NCBI GenBank assembly: GCA_025201865.1
Contig: MU603008.1
Span: 13,665 to 26,137, forward strand
Direction of reading: 5' to 3'
Origin: Ramicandelaber brevisporus
Taxonomy: Eukaryota; Kickxellomycota; Ramicandelaberales; Ramicandelaberaceae
DNA: 12,473 nt
The notes below the pieces were generated by a model. That model searched no databases. It saw only the letters and a list, made by a program, of their open reading frames with translations, and was not told where the DNA came from. This document shows positions 7,402-12,473 of this stretch, piece after piece; the stretch's first letter is position 1, and each line of letters opens with the position of its first letter. The position numbers were made by a program, and so were the translations under genes.

Positions 7402-8964
7402 TTAAATTTGAATAAATAGTTTGAAGGATTTTGTGGCCATTAATCGCAGCAGTATGAATAGTACAGCAGACAGGGCAGCGAAGCAGCCATTAGTCACTAT
7501 GAATGGGCCAAATGCCTTTGAAGGAATGCTGATGAGAGCAGTGGCAATCGGCGACCCAATAAACGCAGCTATACCGAACCCAGAGTACAATGTTCCAGTG
7601 ACTCTGGCAGTCTTGTCACGGCCCCAAACACGGGCTGACATTGGCGCACCAACCGCAAAGAGACATCCACATGACATGCCATAAAGAACTCCAAACGCAA
7701 TACACGCTGCAATGCTCCCAAACTTGGCTGGTAGCCATACACATAGCAGACTCAACGTGGCCAGTAAACGAGAGAGAATAGCCATGTTGAGTGGTCCAAT
7801 AAAGTCAGTACACACTGCACCCAAGATCAGACTGCCGGCCAACAGTCCTCCACCAAGGGCAGACACCAGACGCGCGCTATCCTCGGTTGAAATGCCATTT
7901 CTTGAAGCATACGTGGAAATGTGGTAGAACGGTGCAAAATACAAGACACCAGTAAAGAAATAGGCTGCAAAAGCTACAATAAAACGCTTGTCCTTGAAAA
8001 GTGAGAAATCCATAATAGAGTTCAGCACACGCATAATGATGCCACCACCTGTTAACTGCTGATGATGATGATGCTGCTGATGCTGCCTGGATATGACTGC
8101 ATGATGCTCACTCTCGCATGAGTTTGGATGCGATGCTTCCGAAGGGGCAGAGAGCGGCGACCTTCCTGAATTCTCATCCTCAGTTGTAAGCGACTCGTTT
8201 ACATTCTGCTTCTCAGACTTGGATAGCACCGAATTAGATGGAAGTCTAATTAATAACGAGCATCCACCGGATACAAGCAGTATAATAAGAGCAATTATTC
8301 TCAACATCCACGACACTCCAACAGTGTTGATTAACGCTTGCATGACAATTGGGAAGAACAGTCCACCTGCACCTTGAGACGCCGCCACCAGCCCAGTTGC
8401 TAAGCCTTGTCTGTGCGTCAATGCAACAGATGGCAGAGAGAGACATGGAATCATAATCATAGCGCATCCAACACTCATCAGAACAACATGACCAACAATC
8501 AGCAGCCATACGCCACTGTCCACATTGGACGCCGCAGTGAATGACGTCAACAAAACACCCAATACACACAACATGCTTCCCGTAAACATCACTGGTCTGA
8601 ATCCAAACCGATTTACAGCCAACCCGGCAGCCGAGCCCAGAAAATTGGTGACGCCCGTGTTCATGGTTCCAATCAGCTGAATGGCATTCTGGGCAGCGGG
8701 AGATGTGGCCATGTCCAAGAACTTGCTTTGGGCGACTGCAAAAGAGACAACATAGCTAAACGTAGCGCCAAACGCAAAGACACAACAAAGGACGAGGAAG
8801 GCGGCATGCTTGCCGGTAACAATGGCGGCTGTGGCATGCTGTCGGTCACCATGAGTCGTCGTCACGCAGTCGTCTGTAGCATCGGCCATCAATTTTTCAT
8901 GAGCGACGGCCTCTTCTTGTTCCAGTCCAGAAACTGCACCAGCCACGCGAGACTTCTCCTCCAT
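7402..8964 (-). CDS. MFS transporter, fungal monocarboxylate-permease (MCT/MCH) type
   Basis: 520 residues from the ATG at 8964 (MEEKSRVAGA, G at +4). The frame extends ten codons further only to a TTG, so I use the ATG. About 12 hydrophobic segments are visible: roughly 53-75, 92-118, 124-145, 150-172, 187-210, 218-240, then 326-348, 365-388, 394-411, 416-440, 455-480 and 485-508. A long hydrophilic loop (241-325), rich in Ser, Glu, Gln and His, joins the two six-helix halves, as in this family. The segment RQGLATGLVAASQGAGGLFF at about 185-204 and the following VSWMLRIIALI match the TM5-TM6 pattern of fungal monocarboxylate permeases (kRRglAtGia..GsgxGG). The NRFGFRPVMFTGS stretch is the MFS loop 2-3 motif. 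The N-terminal 50 residues are cytosolic. Fungal relatives include Mch proteins (one is a riboflavin carrier), so the substrate cannot be named. It probably acts in the plasma membrane. Confidence 0.9.
   Translation of the reverse strand: MEEKSRVAGAVSGLEQEEAVAHEKLMADATDDCVTTTHGDRQHATAAIVTGKHAAFLVLCCVFAFGATFSYVVSFAVAQSKFLDMATSPAAQNAIQLIGTMNTGVTNFLGSAAGLAVNRFGFRPVMFTGSMLCVLGVLLTSFTAASNVDSGVWLLIVGHVVLMSVGCAMIMIPCLSLPSVALTHRQGLATGLVAASQGAGGLFFPIVMQALINTVGVSWMLRIIALIILLVSGGCSLLIRLPSNSVLSKSEKQNVNESLTTEDENSGRSPLSAPSEASHPNSCESEHHAVISRQHQQHHHHQQLTGGGIIMRVLNSIMDFSLFKDKRFIVAFAAYFFTGVLYFAPFYHISTYASRNGISTEDSARLVSALGGGLLAGSLILGAVCTDFIGPLNMAILSRLLATLSLLCVWLPAKFGSIAACIAFGVLYGMSCGCLFAVGAPMSARVWGRDKTARVTGTLYSGFGIAAFIGSPIATALISIPSKAFGPFIVTNGCFAALSAVLFILLRLMATKSFKLFIQI
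7411..7416 (+). terminator. Candidate polyadenylation signal of the MRG gene
   Basis: An exact AATAAA lies 64 bases after the MRG stop codon, preceded by AT-rich sequence. It is inside the last codons of the oppositely oriented MFS gene. If used, the MRG transcript would end within the MFS coding region, so the two mRNAs would overlap in antisense. Confidence 0.45.
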
Positions 8965-9069
8965 GAAACGAACAAACAGGAATGGAGGAAGCAAAGTAAG
9001 GAAAAGAAAAAAAAAACGATAGGTTGCGAAGAAAACGAAATAAAAAGACGGCGCAAACCAGAAGCTGGC

Positions 9070-9091
9070 GTGATAATGTGATAATGTGATA
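9070..9091. repeat. GTGATAAT direct repeat with two GATAA sites upstream of the MFS gene
   Basis: GTGATAAT occurs at 9070-9077 and 9078-9085, followed by a partial GTGATA at 9086-9091. This places two GATAA words 8 bases apart, about 110 bases before the MFS start. GATA is the core of fungal GATA-factor sites, so a regulatory role is possible. A plain short repeat is as likely. Confidence 0.6.
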
Positions 9092-9192
9092 CAGAAAGAA
9101 GAGTTTCATCGGACACGAGACCACATGACGACGAAAAAAAATGGAATATGTTCCTGCTATTTTGTACCCACATCACGTTTGACATAATGACT

Positions 9193-9241
9193 GAGAGAGA
9201 GAGAGGGGAGAAGAAAAGATAGAGAAAAAAGAAAGAGAGGA
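9193..9241. repeat. Purine-rich GA tract
   Basis: 49 bases on the plus strand are all A or G except one T at 9220, beginning with a GAGAGAGA dinucleotide run. Polypurine tracts of this kind often exclude nucleosomes in promoters. It lies about 230 bases upstream of the MFS start. Confidence 0.75.
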
Positions 9242-9450
9242 CAGTGTTTGCCGAAATCGGTGGTTAATGCAACTCGCCTCAAGGACGAAAAAGGGAGAGG
9301 ATGAAGCGTGATCGGAACACGGACAAAACAATATCAAGACTGTCGGCGAATAGCGCTAAGGAAAATCCGCATGACAGACAGGAGGCACCAGCGTTGGAGA
9401 ATTGACGCAAGCTCCGTTAATTGACCGAATCCTCCCAGTGACAACCGTCC

Positions 9451-9526
9451 ACTCATTTACTTACTCATTTGCCTGCTTACTTACTTGCTTACTTACTTGC
9501 TTACTTGCTTACTTACTTGCTTACTC
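9451..9526. repeat. CTTACTTACTTG microsatellite at the NDUFB8 3' side
   Basis: This is an array of CTTA/CTTG tetramers, with a recurrent 12-base unit CTTACTTACTTG and one 8-base variant. It begins 53 bases past the NDUFB8 stop codon, so it is probably in or just beyond the 3' UTR. On the NDUFB8 sense strand it reads as repeated GTAAGT and GTAAGC words. Translated on the plus strand it gives a misleading leucine-rich peptide. Confidence 0.88.
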
Positions 9527-9579
9527 ACATACACCACTGTATTATATGCATTAAAACGGTTGGACTTTACTTTTTTTGT

Positions 9580-10107
9580 TTAAACGGAGCCAGCAGCGCG
9601 TGCCTTGGCAACTTTGAGCTCATCGTCCTTAGGATCGGCACCGTATTCGAGACGGAGTCCATCATAAGGGAAAGTGCGTGGAACAACGTGTGGAGTGCGC
9701 TGGTTGAAGTAGACAATGGTGCCCAGAGTGGCAACAATGGCGCCAAAGATACCAAACTGGAACAGTGCAGTCCAGCGGTTGATACGCAAGTCTTCGGTAC
9801 CTGGACCCCACTTGTTCAGAACGTGGTCGTGCTCGGGAACAACGTCGCCAAAGTTACGGCGATCCTGAACATCATCCCAGCCATATGGCGACTTGTGGTT
9901 GATGCTGATCATGGGCACATTCGGGTAATCGCCGTTTTGAGGATCGGGATCGACGTAGCCGGTGTGAGCCCAGCTTGTGGGTGTGCCCTTATCCTTTGGG
10001 AAGTAGTTGTAGCCATTCGAGACGGCACGCGACGTGGCAAGACCGCGCGCTACGACCGCGTTACGCAGAGTAGCAGCAGCAGCAGAAACCGAGGCAGAAC
10101 GAAGCAT
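9580..10107 (-). CDS. NDUFB8: Mitochondrial complex I accessory subunit, NDUFB8/ASHI type
   Basis: 175 residues from the ATG at 10107. NDUFB8 is a single-pass accessory subunit of the membrane arm of NADH:ubiquinone oxidoreductase in the inner mitochondrial membrane. The N-terminus (MLRSASVSAAAATLRNAVVA) is rich in Ala, Ser and Arg and lacks acidic residues, as expected of a mitochondrial presequence cleaved near residue 30. The family pattern follows: a short GDYPNVP segment at 59-65, a Trp/Asn/Arg-rich region, one membrane helix at about 112-134 (ALFQFGIFGAIVATLG), and the C-terminal signature FPYDGLRLEYGADP at 146-159, close to the YPYNNLYLERGGDP of the human protein. The frame stays open 75 codons upstream to a GTG inside the opposite JJJ1 gene; that extension is rejected. 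The gene faces JJJ1 head-to-head across 78 bases. Codons favour C/G endings, consistent with strong expression. Confidence 0.85.
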   Translation of the reverse strand: MLRSASVSAAAATLRNAVVARGLATSRAVSNGYNYFPKDKGTPTSWAHTGYVDPDPQNGDYPNVPMISINHKSPYGWDDVQDRRNFGDVVPEHDHVLNKWGPGTEDLRINRWTALFQFGIFGAIVATLGTIVYFNQRTPHVVPRTFPYDGLRLEYGADPKDDELKVAKARAAGSV

Positions 10108-10185
10108 AAAGAATAAGAATTGAGAGTGGTTACAAATTTGTATCAAACCTTTTTTCCCAAGAAGAAACAAAAGACAACAGGAAGT
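10108..10185. promoter_or_regulatory. 78-bp bidirectional promoter between NDUFB8 and JJJ1
   Basis: Only 78 bases lie between the two divergent start codons, so both core promoters and leaders are compressed here or reach into the opposite coding region. Neither strand has an ATG in the gap. The plus strand has a run of six T (10150-10155) in a pyrimidine-rich patch, then an A-rich leader (GAAGAAACAAAAGACAACAG) before the JJJ1 start. No clear TATA box is present. Confidence 0.7.
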
Positions 10186-11934
10186 ATGGCGCCAAAGGCA
10201 ACTTGCTACTACGAGCTGATTGGCGTTGATCAGACCGCCACGGCCGGTGAAATCAAAAAGGCATACCGTCGACGAGCTCTGGAGTGGCACCCGGATCGCA
10301 ATCTCCACCGGACTGCCGAGGCAACAGAGCACTTTGCCAAGATCCAGGCCGCCTACGACGTCCTAAGCGACGAGCACGAACGAGCCTTCTACGACAACCA
10401 TCGCGACGAGATTCTCCGCGGCGATGAACCGGGCAGTGGCGATGCTGACGACGACGATGACTACTACGATAGCGATGCTGCGGAAACTGGTGCTGCGCCA
10501 CGAGCCAACGAAGTCCGAGGCACATCTGCCAGCCAGCTGATGCGGTATTTCTCCGCCGCGTGCTTCAATGGCTTTGAGCCAGCATCCAGTGGCAGCAAGA
10601 ATAGTTTCTTTGTGGTGTATGGCAATCTGTTTACTCAGCTGTCGAGCGAAGAGCAGCGTGTGCATGATCCAGCCACTGCTGACATTGCACGCCTGATGGC
10701 GACACTCTCATTTGGCGATGCCACAACTCAGTATGTCCCTGAAGTGCGCGACTTTTATGCATTCTGGTCAACATTCAGTTCTCGTAAATCATTTGGCTGG
10801 ATGGACAAGTGGAGACTGCGCGATGCTCAAACGAGATATGCAAGACGTTGCATGGAGAGTGAGAATGCTGATGCTCGCACAAAGGCGCGTAACGAGTTTA
10901 ATGACACTGTGCGCAACTTGGTAGCATTTGTGAGAAAGCGCGATCCTCGCGTGCAGCAATATTTGGCAGAGCAAAGAAAAGCACAGGATGAGAAGCAGGC
11001 TGCGTTGAAACAAAAGCGAGCTGAGGAGATTAGAGCAAATTTGGAAAAGGCAAAGGCATACGTGGCGGCTGATTGGACTAAAGTGGAGGCTCCATCGCAT
11101 TATGAAGATGAGTTTAGTGGTGGCACTGAATCTGAATACGATGAATACGACGACGAGGACGGTGAAGATAGTGATGGTGAAGGAGAGGACAGTGATGAGG
11201 CAGTGGAAATTGGGGCCGGTGATGAAGATGATGAGCTGATTGACGATGTTGATCTAGAAGATGAGCTATACTGTGCTGCATGTGATAAGCAGTTCAACTC
11301 TGTGCCACAAATGGATAATCATCTGCAATCAAAGAAACACCAAAAGGCTGTGGCTGCCATTCGGAAGCAAATGCTCAGAGAAGAACGCGAAGCCCAGAAA
11401 CAACAGAAACAGCAGCCTAAACAGCAGAAGGAGCAACAAATAGATTCATCTCCAATTGATAGCCTGGCCGACCAGCTGGAAGATGCTGATATTGACGATG
11501 CCGATGATCTGGATGTCTACAGTCTACTGAACAGCAAGAAGAGTCAAAAGAAGAAGAACAAGGCGAAACGTAATGGAATGGCATCATTTGACTCGAGCGA
11601 CGATTTTGATTTTGAACCCGCACTGGCACCTGCCGAAAGCGATGCCGAAGTTGAACCTGCGCATGTCGTCGAATCCGAAGTATCTGAAGAAGCTGAAAAC
11701 AAGCCTGCTTCAGAGGAGCTTATAGCTGAATCCAAGCCAACAATATCAAAGAAGCAGCTTCGTGAACAGCGTAAAGCCAAGAAAGAACAAAAGGCTGCCG
11801 CGGCAGAAGGTGCACATGCGTGCAATGTGTGCAAATCTTCATTTGATACCCGGAATAAATTATTCGATCATATCAAAGCAACAGGGCATGCATTAGCAGC
11901 ACCATCAAACAGTAAACAAAAGAAACGGAGATAA
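10186..11934 (+). CDS. JJJ1: J-domain co-chaperone with two C2H2 zinc fingers, JJJ1/DNAJC21 family
   Basis: 582 residues from the ATG at 10186 (A at -3, G at +4). The open frame extends upstream only to a TTG at 10120. Yeast Jjj1 stimulates the ATPase of a cytosolic Hsp70 to recycle export factors from pre-60S ribosomal particles; DNAJC21 is the human counterpart. The J domain is at about 6-72, with the HPD tripeptide at 35-37 and [13 protein letters not shown] at 50-62. The conserved middle segment ([18 protein letters not shown], 190-207) is typical of the family, followed by a charged helix at about 260-295. An acidic tract covers 306-362. Zinc finger 1 uses C363, C366, H379 and H385. A Gln/Lys-rich and then acidic linker leads to zinc finger 2 with C546, C549, H562 and H568, and a basic tail. 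The length is close to yeast Jjj1 (590) and human DNAJC21 (about 576). Third-position GC falls from the J domain toward the 3' end. Confidence 0.96.
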   Translation: MAPKATCYYELIGVDQTATAGEIKKAYRRRALEWHPDRNLHRTAEATEHFAKIQAAYDVLSDEHERAFYDNHRDEILRGDEPGSGDADDDDDYYDSDAAETGAAPRANEVRGTSASQLMRYFSAACFNGFEPASSGSKNSFFVVYGNLFTQLSSEEQRVHDPATADIARLMATLSFGDATTQYVPEVRDFYAFWSTFSSRKSFGWMDKWRLRDAQTRYARRCMESENADARTKARNEFNDTVRNLVAFVRKRDPRVQQYLAEQRKAQDEKQAALKQKRAEEIRANLEKAKAYVAADWTKVEAPSHYEDEFSGGTESEYDEYDDEDGEDSDGEGEDSDEAVEIGAGDEDDELIDDVDLEDELYCAACDKQFNSVPQMDNHLQSKKHQKAVAAIRKQMLREEREAQKQQKQQPKQQKEQQIDSSPIDSLADQLEDADIDDADDLDVYSLLNSKKSQKKKNKAKRNGMASFDSSDDFDFEPALAPAESDAEVEPAHVVESEVSEEAENKPASEELIAESKPTISKKQLREQRKAKKEQKAAAAEGAHACNVCKSSFDTRNKLFDHIKATGHALAAPSNSKQKKRR

Positions 11935-12196
11935 ATATTGTTTATTGAAGGACTGTTAACAAAAGCACTTAATCACTTGACATGATCACAATTATGCAGT
12001 TATACAACAAATATCGGAGAGTAAGTTAAATGAAAATTAGAGCACGAACATGCTAGATGGAAAGGTCAAAATGGATATGTACGATGACAGGCGAGGCTAG
12101 GACGGGCAGACGGACCTGGTGTGCATCAAGCACGCTGTAGTATGGGCTCACTTTGTCTCTCTCTTTTCACTGGAGGGGGTTCGCCTTTCATTTCGT

Positions 12197-12248
12197 CAGC
12201 TGTCCTCGCCAGCTGGTCTTCTCAGCTGGTCTTCTCAGCTGGTCTTAT
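12197..12248. repeat. Four-copy 13-bp tandem repeat, each starting with CAGCTG
   Basis: CAGCTG occurs at 12197, 12210, 12223 and 12236, exactly 13 bases apart. Copies 2 and 3 are identical (CAGCTGGTCTTCT), copy 4 differs by one base, and copy 1 has diverged after the palindrome. A fifth CAGCTG lies at 12264-12269, out of phase. CAGCTG is an E-box core, so regular spacing of a palindromic site could matter for a regulator. No target gene is identified. Confidence 0.85.
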
Positions 12249-12279
12249 TCCCTTCTATTTCAGCAGCTGCTCTTGCGGT

Positions 12280-12315
12280 CTCCTTTGCCTCCTTCGCCTC
12301 CTTCGCCTCCTTTCC
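12280..12315. repeat. Four-copy 9-bp CTCCTTCGC repeat
   Basis: Four adjacent 9-base units occur (CTCCTTTGC, CTCCTTCGC twice, CTCCTTTCC), the middle two identical. They are part of a pyrimidine-rich stretch that ends about 50 bases before the tRNA gene. No function is apparent. Confidence 0.8.
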
Positions 12316-12370
12316 GCCTCCTCTGTTGACCGCAGTGTATTTGTGTGACAGCGAGCAGTGTTCATCTGAC

Positions 12371-12443
12371 GGGCGTATGGCCAAATGGATAAGGCGCCTG
12401 ACTACGGATCAGGAGATTCCAGGTTCGACCCCTGGTATGCTCG
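12371..12443 (+). tRNA. tRNA-Arg, anticodon ACG
   Basis: A 73-base cloverleaf without an intron. The acceptor stem GGGCGTA pairs with TATGCTC with two G-U pairs; the discriminator base is G. The D arm is GCC/GGC with loop AAATGGATAA. The anticodon stem is CCTGA/TCAGG with loop CTACGGA, placing ACG at 12404-12406. The variable loop is AGATT, and the T arm is CCAGG/CCTGG with loop TTCGACC. The A box TGGCCAAATGG (12378-12388) and B box GGTTCGACCCC (12422-12432) match the eukaryotic consensus exactly. A34 would normally be edited to inosine to read CGU, CGC and CGA. The 3' CCA is not encoded, as expected in a nuclear gene. Confidence 0.97.
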
Positions 12444-12449
12444 CTTCTC

Positions 12450-12460
12450 TTTTCGCTTTT
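12450..12460 (+). terminator. RNA polymerase III terminator of tRNA-Arg
   Basis: Two TTTT runs, at 12450-12453 and 12457-12460, begin seven bases after the mature tRNA 3' end. T-runs of four or more on the non-template strand stop Pol III, and the second copy would act as a back-up. Confidence 0.85.
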
Positions 12461-12473
12461 GCCCTGCCGCCGC

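Larger units (their letters stand above)
8965..9579. other. 615-bp intergenic region: MFS promoter side and NDUFB8 3' side
   Basis: I see no gene here. The left half (8965 to about 9250) should be the leader and promoter of the MFS gene. It holds an A-rich run near 9003-9016, a GTGATAAT repeat and a purine tract. The right end holds a CTTA-type microsatellite next to the NDUFB8 3' end. Several minus-strand ATGs occur upstream of the MFS start, for example at 9185 and 9124. A long leader would therefore carry overlapping upstream frames, which favours a transcription start downstream of about 9107. Confidence 0.7.
11935..12370. other. 436-bp spacer between JJJ1 and the tRNA gene
   Basis: No gene is visible. 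The first 120 bases are AT-rich and should contain the JJJ1 3' UTR; ATAAAT overlaps the stop codon, and no exact AATAAA follows. From about 12150 the plus strand becomes pyrimidine-rich and carries two short tandem arrays, of 13 bp and 9 bp. An open frame at 12121-12348 starts with GTG and is only a translation of these repeats. Confidence 0.7.

Noticed and set aside
8965-8994. MFS protein starting ten codons earlier
   Set aside because: The codon at 8994 is TTG; the first in-frame ATG is at 8964.
9469-10116. Plus-strand 215-codon frame with a leucine-rich start resembling a signal or membrane segment
   Set aside because: The hydrophobic start is only the translated CTTA microsatellite, the first codon is TTG, and the rest is antisense to NDUFB8.
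10120-10185. JJJ1 starting 22 codons earlier
   Set aside because: The codon at 10120 is TTG and the extra peptide has no family match; J-proteins of this type start just before the J domain.
10108-10332. NDUFB8 with a 75-residue N-terminal extension
   Set aside because: It starts at GTG, runs antisense through the JJJ1 J domain, and would bury the clear mitochondrial presequence that begins at the ATG at 10107.
12121-12348. Small plus-strand frame in the JJJ1-tRNA spacer
   Set aside because: It starts with GTG and its Ser/Leu-rich peptide comes from the 13-bp and 9-bp tandem repeats.
1-12473. Metabolic or defence gene cluster
   Set aside because: The genes belong to unrelated housekeeping processes, and no synthase, nuclease, toxin, reverse transcriptase or transposase domain was found.

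Overview
The window looks like nuclear DNA from a fungus. It carries six protein genes without visible introns, packed into 12.5 kb, and a eukaryotic tRNA-Arg with internal A and B boxes. The encoded families point the same way: a UBA/RWD DExH helicase of the YLR419W/Ucp12 type, an Eaf3/MRG15 protein, a fungal-type monocarboxylate-permease MFS protein and a JJJ1 co-chaperone. A gene for a complex I subunit (NDUFB8 type) rules out yeasts that lost complex I, such as Saccharomyces. The intron-free reading frames and abundant Ser/Thr/Gly/Ala runs would fit an early-diverging, intron-poor fungus, but that placement is a guess.

Layout, left to right: (1) the N-terminal half of a secreted or vacuolar serine carboxypeptidase (S10), minus strand, cut by the window edge one codon before its catalytic serine; (2) a 1566-residue DExH RNA helicase, minus strand; (3) an Eaf3/MRG15 chromatin protein, plus strand, head-to-head with the helicase across 223 bp; (4) an MFS transporter, minus strand, tail-to-tail with the MRG gene across 54 bp; (5) a 615-bp intergenic stretch with several simple repeats; (6) a complex I NDUFB8-like subunit, minus strand, head-to-head across only 78 bp with (7) a JJJ1/DNAJC21-type ribosome-biogenesis J-protein, plus strand; (8) a 436-bp spacer with 13-bp and 9-bp tandem repeats, then (9) tRNA-Arg(ACG) with a Pol III terminator.

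The genes do not form a pathway. They are housekeeping functions (RNA remodelling, chromatin, ribosome maturation, respiration) plus one protease and one permease. Their arrangement as tight divergent and convergent pairs is the main organisational feature. Several maximal open frames begin at GTG or TTG. For a eukaryotic gene I moved each start to the first in-frame ATG that fits the family, so the CDS ends given here are shorter than the raw open frames. I found no mobile element, CRISPR array or defence or biosynthetic cluster, and nothing I would call a new system. The more interesting points are the 78-bp bidirectional promoter, the possible second start of the MRG protein, the overlapping convergent 3' ends, and several short tandem arrays in the spacers.
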